From Prototheca cutis (lineage: Eukaryota; Chlorophyta; Trebouxiophyceae; Chlorellales; Chlorellaceae): 43,711 nucleotides of DNA. A program made the position numbers and the translations under genes. Where the stretch lies: assembly GCA_002897115.2 (NCBI GenBank), contig BCIH01000003.1, forward strand, positions 149,954 through 193,664, written 5' to 3'. Under the pieces are notes generated by a model. That model was not told the origin of the DNA, did no database searches, and worked only from the letters and a program-made list of their open reading frames with translations. Below are positions 1 through 11,689 of this stretch, one piece after another; the stretch's first letter is position 1, and every line of letters starts with the position of its first letter.

Positions 1-6
1 CCCACC

Positions 7-37
<31 letters not shown>

Positions 38-100
38 CGCGACCAACGGCATCACCATCTACCCTCCACATCCCCCCCCCCCACAAAAAAAAACAAACAG
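1..100 (+). other. 3' end of an EHD intron with (CA)n and C tract
   Basis: The window opens inside an intron of the EHD gene. It holds a (CA)n microsatellite at about 8-38, an 11-C run at 72-82 and an A-rich stretch ending in the acceptor AACAG at 96-100. The exon that follows reads straight into the conserved EHD segment before the P-loop. Confidence 0.7.
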
Positions 101-1848
101 ATTCGGCCATTGGAGGAGGCATACAAGTTTGGGCACTTTTTCTCGCCGTTACTGGCGGAAGGAGACTTTGAGGCAAAGCCCAGCGTGATGCTGCTGGGCC
201 AGTACTCTACAGGCAAGTCCACTTTTATCAAGTTTCTGCTTGGCCGCGAATACCCCGGCATCCACATCAGCCCCGAACCGACAACGGATCGGTTCGTCGT
301 GGTCATGCACGGTCCCGAGGAGCGGCGCACACCCGGCAACACTCTGGTCGTGCAGCCGGATAAACCATACACGGGTCTTGCTCAGTTTGGCAACGGGTTC
401 CTGTCAAAGTTCGAGGCGGCCTCCATCGACAACCGCCTGCTTGAAGAAATCACGCTGGTGGACACACCGGGCGTGCTCTCAGGAGAAAAACAGCGCATCG
501 AACGGACCTACGACTTTATCCAAGTCTGCGGCTGGTTTGCCTCACGCTGCGACCTCATCCTCTTGCTCTTTGACCCCCACAAGCTCGACATCTCCGACGA
601 ATTCAAAGCGGTGAGGATCATGATGTGGGGGGGGGGGGGGGGGGGGTGTTACATATGGCACAACATCTGGACCTTTTGCCCAGCATCGCCTTCAAGACTT
701 CTTGCTTAAAATCTTACCTCTCCACTTCCCAAACCCCGAACACCTATGCCACAGGTGATCAGCACGCTCCGGGGTCACGACGACAAGGTGCGAGTGGTGC
801 TGAACAAGGCGGACTCGGTGAGTCAGCAACAGTTGATGCGCGTCTATGGCGCACTCATGTGGTCGCTGGGCAAGGTGTTTCGGTCGCCCGAAGTGTGCCG
901 GGTCTATATTGGCTCCTTCAATGCCGGGCACCCCATCCGTTCGGACGTGAACCCCGAGTGCAAGCCGCTGTTTGAAAAAGAGCAAGAGGTGAGCGATTTT
1001 TGGGGGAAGGTGGTTGGGATGGAGTCGGAAGGGGGGCCTGAGATCCATCGAGCACCCACCATCTTGAGTCATCTCCTGTCTGGCATGGCCGGTTGATCCA
1101 ATCGATCCTCGAGCAATTTCTGCTCAAGTAATTCCATCCAGCGATAAAAAGACATCTCCCCCCTCCTCCTCAACACACACAGGACTTGCTCCATGACCTG
1201 TACGACATTCCCTCCCGCTCCTGCGACCGAAAAGTGAATGAATTCGTCAAGCGTGTGCGCGCGGCCCGCATCCACTGCCTGATCCTGGGACACCTGCGAC
1301 GCCAGATGCCGTACTTTGGGCAAAAGAAAGCGCAGGAAAAGCTTATCAACAACCTGGCCAATGAGTTTCGGCAGGTCCAGCGGGAGCATCACCTCCATGC
1401 AGGTGGGTTTAGGTAATGGATTCCCTCGAAGAGTACTCCTGCATGATGCCTTTTTTCAACAATAGAAAGCACCCCCACCCGCCCTTGTCACCGCAACAGG
1501 AGATTTCCCCGATGTGGATCGGTACCGGGACATCCTGTCGGCCTTTGACATCTCCAAGTTTCCCAAACTGGAAAAGTCCATGATTAAACAGGCACGTGGA
1601 TGTGGGGGGTTGGTAGAAGTAGTATGTCGTGCTGCAACAGGATTAATTGATGTGCATGCCTGCATGCATGCATATGGGGTGGTGTTTGCCAGGCGACACG
1701 CACGGCCTGCCTGCCAGTGTTGAGCCTCAGTGCGATGTTCTGAAACAGTGCAATCGACTCGCTCACAAGCATCATCTCGCAGATTGACGACGCCTTGTCG
1801 CTGGACATTCCACAGCTGGTGCGGCAGATGGAGAATCCCTACACATGA
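101..1848 (+). CDS. EHD: EHD-family dynamin-like ATPase (5' partial)
   Basis: Membrane-remodelling ATPase of the Eps15-homology-domain (EHD) family, which tubulates endosomal membranes. Five exons are visible: 101-610, 755-988, 1183-1402, 1500-1591 and 1783-1848 (stop TGA). They join in frame to 373 residues, and the gene continues 5' of the window. Seen: P-loop GQYSTGKST, the conserved EPTTD stretch, switch-II DTPGVLSG, the NKAD guanine-type motif, and the helical region ending near the FPDVDRYRDIL block. The protein ends at ENPYT with no C-terminal EH domain. Plant and algal EHDs carry the EH domain at the N terminus, so it is probably upstream. The last intron starts with GC (CAG|GCACGT) rather than GT, and the first visible intron has a 20-G tract 16 nt after its donor. 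The family call is firm; the exact final donor is inferred. Confidence 0.93.
627..646 (+). repeat. 20-G homopolymer in EHD intron
   Basis: Uninterrupted run of 20 G, 16 nt downstream of the GT donor at 611. It is one of a set of intronic homopolymers with consistent strand polarity. Its exact length may be unreliable in the assembly. Confidence 0.9.
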
Positions 1849-2136
1849 CACATGCCCGGCACTGCAGGACTGTGAGATTGGTTGAGCTTGGCAGGCACGT
1901 CCAATCGTCCCTGGTCACATGGCCTTTGACATGTGTCACAAGATTGTTCATGCACACACCACGTGCGTGGCATTGCCGCAACCCCTCTGTCCTAATGAAG
2001 GGGTGGGCTGGTGTGTAACGGGCCAGCCGCGGTTACACAGGCGCCAAGTTGGTTGCACTGGTATGTTCGCATTATGAACCATGAGCGAATCCAGAAAGAA
2101 GCGCTGCAGAGCAGATTGGCCATGCTGTTCCGTTTT
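1849..2136. other. Convergent intergenic region EHD / NOL8-like
   Basis: Spacer of 288 bp between two convergent stop codons. A TGTAA motif lies on the + strand (2014-2018) and another on the - strand (2033-2037), downstream of the EHD and NOL8-like stops respectively. TGTAA is the classical green-algal poly(A) signal, so these may be the two polyadenylation signals. The other genes here do not show it consistently. Confidence 0.35.
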
Positions 2137-4247
2137 TCAGTCCCTATTGCGTCCAGCCTCATCCCTACCACCTTTGCTACCCCCGCCCCGGGTGCGCCGC
2201 ATTTGGCGGTGCTTGGACTTGAAGTCGCGCACAAGTGCGTCGTGCTGCACTCGCCAGACCGCTTCGATCTTGGCCAGGGGCTCCTGGCGGTAGAAGCCAG
2301 CCGCCGCAGGCAGCGCTGCAGCGACCCAGACAGGGACGCCACCATTGGTGTCATCAATGCTGTGTGCATCGCTTCCAGGAGTGCCCTCTTCTTCTGACGA
2401 GGAGTCATCAGAGCTTGAAGCGCCACTGTCGTCGTCGCATGCTGATGCTGCGCTGCCAGATTCATCGGCGCTGGCAGATTCGGCACTCGATGACTCATCC
2501 GCACTACCACCGCTGCTGCTGTCACTGGTGCTGGGTGGGGGGGCTGAGCTGGCACGCCGTCGTTTCTTGCTGCTTGCGGGTTTTCCTGTTTCCTCCTCAT
2601 CTCCGCTGCCGCTAGACTCCTCCTCGTCGTCACTGCCGATCGCACCGTCGACTTGAGGGATCCGCCCCGTACCCGAAGGCCGTGGCACCGCCGTCATGTC
2701 ATCGTCGTCATCGTCAAATCGGCTCAGGTCGACTGCGGCGGCCGGTCGCCCCCTGGCGCCCCCGGCATACGCTATTGAGTCGCTGGCGTCCCAGAAATCC
2801 ACCACACCCTCCCTCGGCCTCTTCTGAGGCACCGACGGGCTTCTCTGCTGCTGTTGGGATGCATGGGATACATGGCTGCTGTGTTGCCAGCTCGATGCCG
2901 TGGGAGGCTCCGACCCCGATTGCCACCGGCTGGGCGGCGACTCATCCTGGTCACCAGCGCCACGCTCGGCTGTTTCCGCAGTCGACTCGATGCCCTCTGC
3001 TCTCAAAAAATCCAGCAACTCGCTGGCCCCGCTGCTGCCCGACGAGTGCGTGTCTGGCTCGTGGACTGGCGCTGCCCTGCGGTCTGGGACAGCTGTTCTG
3101 GCAGCGCCGGCGCCTTGGAGGCGCGGGACGCCATACAGCGACTGATGTGCCCCGCCGCGTGCCCACTGCCAGGAGCCAGGCTGTGCCGTGACTGCCAGAG
3201 CCTCATCGTCCCCTTTTTCTGCAGGAGGAGACAATGCATGTGGGTCAGCCTCGGCGCCACAAAAAACCCTGCCGCAGCAGTACACCACGGTCGCCTTGCT
3301 TCACAAACAAAGTAGCTCCTTCAGTCCCCTAACAAAACCCCCAGAAGCCACGCACCGAGCTCGGCGAGAGCTGCTTGCTCCTTGAGTTCTTTCCGTCGTT
3401 GCTTCTCCAGCCTGGCAGATATCTTGGCCCAGCGGGCTTCAACCACATACTTGGCACCTTTGGGTACGGGCAGTGGTTGCCAGCTCCGGGCTGCCGGCGG
3501 CAGCTCTGCCGACGTTTCCGCTCCATGAGCGTCCTGCCCTGCCCCAGAGGTAGCCGGTGGGAAGTGCACTTGGCTACCATTTCCTTTTGCTGGGACAAGG
3601 ATGGAAGATCGGACGGTGGTGCCTCGCAGCCTGAGCTGGACATCGCTCTCCGTCAAGGACTCAGCCTGTTTGTCAGCCTGCTGTTTGCAATGCAGGGGTG
3701 GTGGTTGGTAGTGGAGTGACTTCGTGTGGCCAAGGGACAGCATGATGCACTGCTGCTCTTTCATCGTTAGGGCTTGGCCCTCATTGCAATGCACATCAGC
3801 TTCCATGGAAGCTCAAGACTGAACCCTTGCACGTCTGCCCATTCAAGCCCCATGTCAACCCTGTCCCCAGTGCTCACAGAATGAATTCTGACATTGTATC
3901 CACATCAGACCGACCTGGGCAGGCTCCAGCTCCTTTTGGGACTGCAAGATTCTCTCTGAAAAGCCTGGCCGGGCCACGGCACAGCGCAGCACCCCGCCCC
4001 GCCACTTGCAGCCGTTGTATGTGGCTAGGCACCTTGCCAAGGAGGAGGGGGCTTTGGGGCGCAGGTTCACGTACCCAAACCCCCTGTAAAATGTGTCGTC
4101 GCCATACACCTTTGGGGACGCCAGGTCGCAGGCAGTGACCTCCCCAAAAGGCTCGAATCGAGCTCGCACGTCGGCACTTGTGGTGCCGGGTTTGAGGCCC
4201 CCCACGAACAGCCTCACGGAGCCGCCTGGAGCCTCCATCTCAGTCAT
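2137..4247 (-). CDS. NOL8: NOL8-like nucleolar RRM protein
   Basis: Likely nucleolar RNA-binding protein acting in ribosome biogenesis, about 579 aa. Exons on the minus strand: 4247-3915, 3680-3356 and 3218-2137; the phases fit. Residues 1-95 form an RRM with RNP2-like RLFVGGLKPGT, an RNP1-like GFGYVNL, and the CKWRGGVLRC segment typical of NOL8 RRMs. The middle is low complexity: a QQQQ run, DDDDDD, and long Ser/Asp/Glu-rich acidic stretches with a KKRRR basic cluster (possible nuclear signal). The C terminus (FYRQEPLAKIEAVWR..., KHRQMRRT) resembles the conserved basic NOL8 tail. The acceptor of exon 2 is a CAGCAG tandem, so one codon may be optional. It is divergent from CIAO1 with 244 bp between start codons. 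The RRM and tail support the call; the exon 2 boundary is inferred. Confidence 0.78.
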
Positions 4248-4491
4248 GCCGCACCTATTCTCACATTACCACTGGGGTAATGCATACCTGTATACAATGG
4301 AATGTGGCTTAGCCAGTCATCCGCTGTAATCCCGCAGCTGTTTGGGAATGTTGCCCAGCCGCCAAGGGCGGCAATTTTCCACGGCAGGTCTCGGCATCCG
4401 GTGGTGCCACCCCCTCCAACACCAGCCTGATCCAGAGTATGAACACTCGATCCGCTCGTGATGCCCACCTGATTTTCTATGTTACATTTAA
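4248..4491. promoter_or_regulatory. Divergent promoter region NOL8-like / CIAO1
   Basis: Spacer of 244 bp between the two opposed start codons; it must carry the 5' leaders and promoters of both genes. No convincing TATA box is visible. Confidence 0.45.
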
Positions 4492-6538
4492 ATGACATCC
4501 TTGGATCGATTGACGGCCCTGCAGACCCTGGAGGGCCATGAAGATCGCGTGTGGCACCTTGCATGGTCCCCGAAAGGTGAGGAGTTTGGGAGGGCATTCC
4601 TGTGACCAGGTACGAGCCCCGCGATGCACGTTATACATCCCTCCATTCCTGTAGCAAAGGAAGTAAATGAAAAACCACGATGTAGGCGATATGCTGGCGA
4701 GCTGCAGCGGGGACAAGACTGTCCGCATCTGGCGGCCTCTGCCGGCCGAGCCCAGCTTCTGGCATTGCAGCGCCATCTTAGAGGACGTGCACTCCCGCAC
4801 CATTCGGTCGTGCTGCTGGTCCCCGGACGGGTCCCACCTGGCCACCGCCAGCTTTGACCGCACCGTGGCCATTTGGGAAAACTCGGTGGGTGATTGGGAG
4901 AGGCTGAACGTTGGTCGTGGGAACCCTGCGCCAGCGCTGCAGCTGGCGGGCAGGATGAGTGGTGCATCGCGTTGCATGCACACACCATTACGCCACATAG
5001 GATTCACCAGGGCCATGGCTGACTATTTCCAAATGATGCACACAATCCTCAACTCTTCTGTGCAGGGTGGGGGCAAGCAATGGCAGCTGGCGGCATCGCT
5101 CGAGGGCCACGAGAGTGAAGTCAAGGATGTGGCCTGGCACCCCGAGGGCAACCTTCTGGCCACATGCTCCCGTGACAAGACCGTCTGGGTCTGGGAATCG
5201 TCCCCGGGAGACGAATACGAAGTCGTAGATGTCAAGCATGGCCACAGCCAGGCAAGCTGCTTCGTGGTTCGAATTTCGGGGTATGACGAGCTTGGCAGAC
5301 TGATGGGAGTCCCCGCTGCACGGGCAACGCCATCAACCACCCATTCATCATTCTGCCAACAGGACGTCAAGGCCATACGATGGCACCCGAGGGGTGAAAT
5401 TCTCGCTTCGGCAAGTTATGATGACACTGTCAAGCTCTGGGTTGCTGACGATGACGAGTGGATCTGTGCCCAAACACTCTCTGGTGAGAGGGTGGATGCT
5501 GATGTGTGGTTCAAGGGCTGCGTGTGGGGGCAGTGGATCGGGGTGATGCCGCAAGCATGGGACAGAACTCGCCCGAAGGCAGCTCTCGGTGCCGCTTGTG
5601 GCATCCAGCAAGCAGCTGGGTCCCATCTCGTGGGGACCATAGGCTTTCACTTGGGCGCCAATCTACCCCCCATACAGGTCCGGGTATCGGCCATGATTCC
5701 ACAGTCTGGGACCTGGCATTCGAGCCCAGCGGGGGCCATATGGTTTCGTGCAGCGACGACTGCACTCTCAAATTTTGGATCTGCAGCCCCAGCCGCAGCG
5801 GAGGTGTGGCATGGATGAAAGAGTCCCTGATCGATAGGAAGAAAAGCCTGCAACGTGACTGTTGTGACAAGGACCCCGCCGTTTGTTGGGTGGAAACAAT
5901 GCATGGCTGGTGCTCAGGTGTCGCTGCAGGAAGCGCTGACCGAGTTCCTGTCCCCCTTACCCTGAGACCCCCCCCCCCCCCAACACCCACACACACACAC
6001 AGATGGTCCGCTGTGGAAGCTGGTGACCACGGTGAAAAACAGTCACACCAGGACGATCTTTTCGGTGGACTGGTCACCTGATGGACGGTGGGTGGCTTCT
6101 GCAGGCGGCGACAATGCCATCTGCATCCATGCGTTCAACACCGCAAGTCTGGAAGGAGACCGACCTGCCGCAGCATCTCACGAGGGGCAGAGGGATGCCC
6201 ATAGCAATGGTGTCGACACCGCAGCACAGTGCTCGAGCAATCATCAGGATCACGAGCCCATGCAGCGGAGAGATGGCACGGAGGCGACGCCGCAATTGCC
6301 GCACGTGTCAGGTGCAAACTCCCCTGCCCCGCAGGCCTCGGTGCGGGAGTTGTTCATGACTCAGGCCGTGCCCCAGCCGGCCGTTCGAGTACAGCAGGTG
6401 TACCGCCAGTCCACAGCGCACCCATCCGACATCAACTGTGTCCGGTGGCACCCGTCCATCCCTGGCTTGCTTGCCTCTGCCGGGGACGACGGCTCCATCC
6501 GGCTGTGGCAGTTTGGTGGATCCGCAGCCGCCGAGTGA
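4492..6538 (+). CDS. CIAO1: CIAO1/Cia1-like WD40 protein, cytosolic Fe-S assembly
   Basis: Seven-bladed WD40 subunit of the CIA targeting complex, which delivers iron-sulfur clusters to cytosolic and nuclear apoproteins. Exons: 4492-4576, 4686-4885, 5066-5251, 5363-5483, 5678-5803 and 6003-6538, giving 417 aa (human about 339). Blade signatures match CIAO1 in order: LASCSGDKTVRIW, LATASFDRTVAIW, LATCSRDKTVWVW, LASASYDDTVKLW, MVSCSDDCTLKFW, VASAGGDNAICIH and LASAGDDGSIRLW. The extra length is a roughly 80-residue low-complexity insertion in the last exon between blades 6 and 7. Intron 3 is a GC-AG intron (CAG|GCAAGC); the protein alignment across it (HSQ joined to DVKAIRWHP) leaves no GT alternative. 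Intron 5 has a C14 tract and (CA)n before its acceptor. MMS19, a partner subunit, is encoded about 22 kb downstream. Confidence 0.95.
5968..5981 (+). repeat. C14 tract before CIAO1 intron 5 acceptor
   Basis: A C run followed by a short (CA)n stretch and then the acceptor CAG at 6000-6002. It replaces the usual T-rich polypyrimidine tract. Confidence 0.85.
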
Positions 6539-6879
6539 TATTAAAGGACTGTGCTTTGTCGTTGAATGCTCTCCTTCTTAGCTGCTGCTGCTGTCACCCA
6601 TCACACCCGACTGCGATAGTCAACAGTCAAGTCAGGGGGATTTCACAACGGTGAGTGGGTACATTGAAGCAGTAGTATCATCGCGAACGTCATGGCTGGT
6701 TCGATCAGCCACATCTGCACAGCTCTCGACATTCAATCCAGATGCCGCAACCCCCAATCGCATCAGCATCAGCAGCACCTTGCCATTGGCTTGAAAAATG
6801 CACGCCACGACCACAACAGCGATGTCTGTCAGGAACGTTCGTTCATCCACGACGAGGCCCTCCCAAGCGCCAAAGTCCC
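6539..6879. other. Convergent intergenic region CIAO1 / glucuronokinase
   Basis: 341 bp between two convergent stop codons; presumably both 3' UTRs. A GCTGCTGCTGCTG run lies near 6581. I see no further gene. Confidence 0.4.
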
Positions 6880-8532
6880 CTACACACCAGGGAGGTCCGC
6901 ACAGGGCGGTGCCACACGCACGAGCTCGCAGGCAAACCCCTCAGCCGCCGCCGCAGCCTGCAGCTCCCCCACCTGTGAGGGACCCTTTGGCAGCGCCACC
7001 ACTACGCAACCTCCCGACCCTGCAAACGTGGCACCTAGTCCCAGCGAGTCGGCCAGGGCGACCATACGCAGCGAGCGCTGACTCAGCGCCCCATCGCCAT
7101 ACAGCCGCTGCCGAAGCGCGTGATTGGCGCGCATCGAGCGTTCCAGGACTGACACGCGGTCGTCCTCTCCTGACCCTGCTGCCTTCGTCGCGAGCATCTG
7201 AGACATCGAAGACGCCAGCGCCGCAAGCTCGGCCATGCCGGCCCTGTGGCATGGCTGGGGTCGGTCTTGGTGCATTGAACAGTCCAATCAAGACACAGAA
7301 ACAGCTGTGCATTCTGCTTGTGCAAAATCAGCAGGGGAATGAGATCCTTTCAATAACATCACTCACCCGGCAGACCCCCCCCCCGACCTATGCCCTAACA
7401 CACCGGATCTCGGCGGCGCCGTCCAGCCAGCGCTGCTTGACGCTGCTGTGCACGCTGCCGCTGTCCTTTCCAGAGGGCTGCGAGTCGTACACCATCGCTA
7501 GGCTTGGCAACACATCTGGTGATCCATTGGAGGGTCAGACATGTGGGTTAGGATTGTTTCTGCTCAAGCAGCGTACCAGCGGGGCATTGGCTCACCAGCA
7601 CGAGGANACCTGGCCCCATTCCTCCCGAACAACGAAATCAATCACAAATCCACCAACACACAACACACCGGGGTCTAAAGCTCTATAGACGTGTCTGGAT
7701 GGATCAGCAAAGTCCATGAACAGCACGCCACCATAGGTCTGGATGACGCGGTCCTGGGGCCCCGCGGTGATGCCCAGTGAGGCCTCCGCCTGCAGCGCCA
7801 GCCGCGGCAGCTCGTGCACCGACAGCACAGTCTCCATGCTGTGCACGCTGCGCAGACACCGCAGCGCGGCCAGCGTGATGGCCGATGATCCAGCCAGGCC
7901 AGACTGCCGCGGAATGTTGGTCTCGTATGACAGCGCAAAGGTCCGGTTGGGCAACGCAATGCCCTTGGCGGTGCAGTGCTCGTGGAAGCAGTGGCAGGCA
8001 GCCTGGTGGTGGGGTTGTAGGCCAACATGGGGATGGGCAAGGACGAGGGTAGCCTCTCGGTTCTTCAAGATTCAACCACACGTTTCCTGGATTACAACAC
8101 GGTCCACCGTCGCTGCACATGCCCACAGACGCACCATGATGAGACGCACGCCGCCATAGTAACCCCAGCCTTTTACATGGCCCGACAGCGCATCCAGGGA
8201 GCTGAATGTGCTGGGGTCATGCAGCGGGGAGGGGCGCAGCTCCACCCTATCGCTGGGCTCGGCAGTCACCTGTGGGCGACGAGTTCGGCGTGCACGCACT
8301 CAACTAGGGGCCCCTAGACACCCTAAGACTCGCACACGCCCGATGCGATCCATCTCCCCGAACCAATGCATTGTGCATTGAAACGTAATACCAGACCAAC
8401 CTCGGCCCAGAAGTTGGCGAGCGATACTGCGATCGTTGCACCCTGGAAGCCATCACTGGGGTTGCCCAGCAAGCCGATCCTGGCATGCACCCGGCATCGC
8501 ACTGGCGCGTCCAGGGGCGAGGCCTCCCCCAT
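6880..8532 (-). CDS. GLCAK: Glucuronokinase (GHMP kinase)
   Basis: Phosphorylates D-glucuronate at C1, feeding UDP-glucuronate synthesis by the myo-inositol oxidation/salvage route of plants and algae. Exons on the minus strand: 8532-8401, 8269-8135, 8002-7669, 7515-7404 and 7243-6880; 358 aa, the usual family length. Seen: N-terminal ARIGLLGNPSD, the segment LHDP...FSSLDAL followed by GYYGGVRLI, GHMP motif 2 as PRQSGLAGSSAI, the VKQRWLDG segment and C-terminal motif 3 FAGSGGCVV. All follow Arabidopsis GlcAK in order. The donor side of intron 4 carries a sense-strand G10 tract (7375-7384 as C on +). No targeting peptide is evident, so it is probably cytosolic. One N at 7607 lies in an intron. 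Confidence 0.94.
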
Positions 8533-9010
8533 TTTCTTGACGTACAGTCATAGCATGACCAGTGGAGATTTGTTTCATGGACTTTGCGAGGGAGGCAAGC
8601 CCCTGGGAGATGCGTACGTTGTCCCTGAAACCCGAAGATGCCACACCATGAGGACTGTTAACCCCGTGGATGATTGCCAGCTTCCTGCCAGCCCGCCATT
8701 GCATACTGTGCCCTCATTTCTCTCCATGAACGCTTAGAATGGGCACAGAAAGCAACAACAACGGTACACTTATTTCAAATTTATTTACCCTGCAAGCTGC
8801 CTGGCGGCTGCCGGCATTCTCGTTGTTCTGTGTGTGTTGGGGGGGGGGGGGTTCCACCTCATTCCCATGGCTCCTGCCCGTTACAGCGGCAGTGACGCCG
8901 GCATGAGGGCCTCCCCCGCGTGAGCCTCCCCCCTTCACAGCACACACGCAACAGACAGTCCATGCACAGGCACGGTCACGCGGGCCCGGGGCACAAGCTG
9001 CATGTCAATT
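8533..9010. other. Intergenic region between glucuronokinase and PDH-E2
   Basis: 478 bp upstream of the glucuronokinase start and downstream of the E2 stop (both minus strand). It holds a G13 tract at 8839-8851 but no recognisable gene. It should contain the glucuronokinase promoter and the E2 3' UTR. Confidence 0.4.
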
Positions 9011-11074
9011 TCACAGCAGCATGGACGCCGGATCCTCCATGTACGCCTTGAACGCCTGGAGCCACTGCGCACCCAGGGCGCCGTCGACGACGCGGTGGTC
9101 GCAGGACAGCGTGACCTGCATGAACTGCGCCTCCTCGAACGCGCCCGTGGCAGCCGACTTGATGACGCGGGGCTCGGTGGTCCCGACGGCCAGGATGCAG
9201 GCCTGGGGCGGGTTGATGATGGCGGCAAACTGGGACACGCCGTACATGCCCAGGTTGGAGATGGTGAAGCTGCCTCCTGTAAACTCATCGGGCCGGAGCT
9301 TGCCCTCCTTGGCCTTGGCCGCAAGGGACTTGACGTCGGCCGAGATGGCAGCCAGGCCCTTCAAGTCGGCGTCGCGCACGATGGGCACCATGAGCCCCGC
9401 GGGCGTCTGCACCGCGACGGACACGTCGACGTCATGGTACTCACGGATGAACTCGGGGTACCACGACGCGTTGACCTGTGGGAATTTACGCAGCGTCAGC
9501 GCCGAAGCCTTGATCACCAGGTCGTTCAGGGACAGCTTGCCGCCGCCAGATGCAGCCAGCGATGCGTTAAGCGACGCCCTCAAAGCCTGCGCCGCGTCGA
9601 CGCGCACGCTGACCGTCAGGTAGTAGTGCGGGACCTGCTGCTTCGACTCCAGCAGACGCCGAGCCGTCACCTTGCGGATCTGGGTGTTCTGCACATCGGT
9701 GTAGCCACCTTCAGCAGCGGGGGCCGGGTACGCATCTGCAGGGCCGCCCGGGGCAGCAGCCCCGGTAGCAGGAGCAGCAGCACCGGACTTGATCAGGGCC
9801 TGCACATCCACGGCAGTAATGCGGCCGTCCTCGCCGGATCCGGCCGCGCCCTCCAGGGAGACGCCGGCCTCGGCGGCCAGACGCTTGGCGTAGGGGCTCG
9901 CTCGGATGCGGCCGCCTGCCGACGCGGGCTTCTTGGCGGCGGCGGCAGGCTTCTTGGCGTCGGCCGGNGCGGCGGCGGGTGCAGCCTCAGGCTCAGGCTC
10001 AGGCTCAGGCTCGGCCGCAGCAGCGGCACCACCTTCGGCATCGGCGGCCGAAAAGTCGGCAAACGGAGCAATGTCCTCGCCCTCCTCGACCAGCACCACC
10101 ACGGGGCTGCCCACGCTCACGCCGCTGGTGTGGGACGGGAGCAGGATCTTGGCGACCACGCCCTCCTCCTGCGACTCCCAGTCCATGCTGGCCTTGTCGG
10201 TCTCGACCTCGGCCCACACATCGCCTGGGGCCACGGTGTCGCCCTCTTTCTTCTTCCACTCCAGGATGTTGCCCTGCTCCATCGTCGGGCTCAGTGCAGG
10301 CATCGTCAGCACCTGGTGTGCAGGCCAGGCCTTGGCTGCGGCAGCCTTCTTCTTCTTCTTCTTCGGCTCCTCGGATTTTTTCGGGGCAAGNGCCTCGGCC
10401 GTGGCCGCCGCAGGTGCAAGTTTGGAGTCCTCGGCACTGGGCTCCCAGTCCTTGAATGCCGCCACATCTGCAGAATTGTATTGTATTTTTGTTGTGTTTG
10501 TGTGTGGGGGGGGGGGGGGGGGGGGGGGGGGGGGATTGGCCGGCATGGACAGCGGAACGGGTCGGGTGCTAGGGCTGCACCGTAGACTCTGTCAACCACT
10601 CCCCACACAAGACTCCCCAGCCCTCCCCCCAAGAGCAACCTTACCGTTCTCGTCCTCACACAGGACGGCAACGACTTGGCCCACTGGCAGGTCCTTGCTG
10701 CCATCGCCCTTGATGATCTTGGCCAGGAATCCTTCCTCCTGCGACTCCCACTCCATGCTGGCCTTGTCGGTCTCGACCTCGCAGTAGACATCACCCGGGG
10801 CAATGCTGTCGCCCACCTTCTTCTTCCACTCCAGGATGTTGCCCTGCTCCATGGTGGGGCTCAGGGCAGGCATCCGCAACTCAGTGTGCTCGGGGTAGCT
10901 CGCAAACCCCCGCCAGGCACCCAGACACAGCCGGGCACGCAGGCCGACCACGGGCACCACCGCGGCCTGCGCCAGGCTCTGCGCGCCTGGGGCGGCCTTG
11001 CCGGCATCCGCCGACCTTGCCAGGCCATGTGCCAGCGCACGGGCAAACAGTGGGAGCCGCTGCCGCATCGCCAT
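9011..11074 (-). CDS. Pyruvate dehydrogenase E2, dihydrolipoamide acetyltransferase, mitochondrial
   Basis: Core subunit of the mitochondrial pyruvate dehydrogenase complex; moves the acetyl group from lipoamide to CoA. Two exons, 11074-10645 and 10467-9011; 628 aa. Order: Arg/Ala-rich N-terminal presequence without acidic residues (about 1-65), lipoyl domain 1 (about 66-140, lipoyl-lysine in [11 protein letters not shown]), KKKKKK linker, lipoyl domain 2 (about 185-260, [11 protein letters not shown]), Ala/Pro linker, peripheral subunit-binding domain ([17 protein letters not shown]), and the catalytic acyltransferase domain ending with the active-site motif DHRVVDG. The single intron falls between the two lipoyl domains and contains a 29-base homopolymer (G on +, C in sense), 38 nt upstream of the acceptor. 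Two single Ns (9968, 10391) lie in coding sequence, leaving two residues undefined. Plastid E2 proteins have one lipoyl domain, which favours the mitochondrial form. Confidence 0.96.
10506..10534 (+). repeat. 29-G homopolymer (C tract in sense of PDH-E2 intron)
   Basis: Longest uninterrupted homopolymer inside the window, within the PDH-E2 intron. The E2 transcript sees it as a C tract ahead of the acceptor at 10468. The reported length could be an assembly estimate. Confidence 0.85.
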
Positions 11075-11689
11075 GGCCCGCCGAAAACCTGCTCAGCTCC
11101 CACCCAAGGGGGCAGCCCGGCCACTCGGCGAGGTGACCACCACCGGGCACCGGCTCACCTGCACGGGGCCAGTCAGACGCATGCCTTCTCATCCAGTCAA
11201 AACATGGGCATGCACGGCGGTCGACAGGCCCGGCGCGTCGATTGCGAGTGCAGGACCCCGGCATCGGCACACGACCAAACCCAGAGTCCAGGGGAGCTCA
11301 CCTCGATATTCGAAGGCGAGCAAGGGCCCACGGACTGACCACTCAAACCGGACGGATTCCTGCTAAGCCGACAATCAAATCCAGGCCACGCATCTGCTGC
11401 CGGGCTTTTAGGGTTGCCAAGAATTCCTGGATGGGGGTGCAGCAGGGGTGGGAGAGAGAGGTTCTGCCTTCCTCCTTTCCACCCGGCCGCATGGGCGCCC
11501 CCGGTCCGATGTTGCCCCGAATCCTGGGTGGGACCACGTGGTGCCACCACGATGTTGCCCGGCACCCGAGCACCCGCATCACGTTCCTCGAGCCGCGTGC
11601 TGGGCAACCAAATGCCGGTTTGAAGATTCATACACCGCATTTTACTCCCTTGTTATTGACCCCTACATCTGCCAGGAAAAGGTTGGAAC
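11075..11689. promoter_or_regulatory. Divergent promoter region PDH-E2 / CarA
   Basis: 615 bp between opposed start codons, the longest head-to-head spacer in the window. The open frames crossing it show no protein similarity I recognise. It presumably carries both promoters and 5' leaders. Confidence 0.45.

Noticed and set aside
8..38. (CA)n array considered as CRISPR-like or other structured repeat
   Set aside because: It is a simple dinucleotide microsatellite within an intron; no spacers or direct repeats.
2014..2037. TGTAA poly(A) signals as a general rule for this genome
   Set aside because: Present at the EHD/NOL8 3' ends but not found downstream of most other stops here, so it is not used as evidence elsewhere.
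2011..2397. Open frames on + over the NOL8-like gene
   Set aside because: They mirror the Ser/Asp-rich coding sequence on the opposite strand and have no recognisable domain.
9002..10585. Long open frame of about 527 codons on the + strand
   Set aside because: It is the antisense shadow of the GC-rich PDH-E2 gene, whose minus-strand reading has all family motifs.
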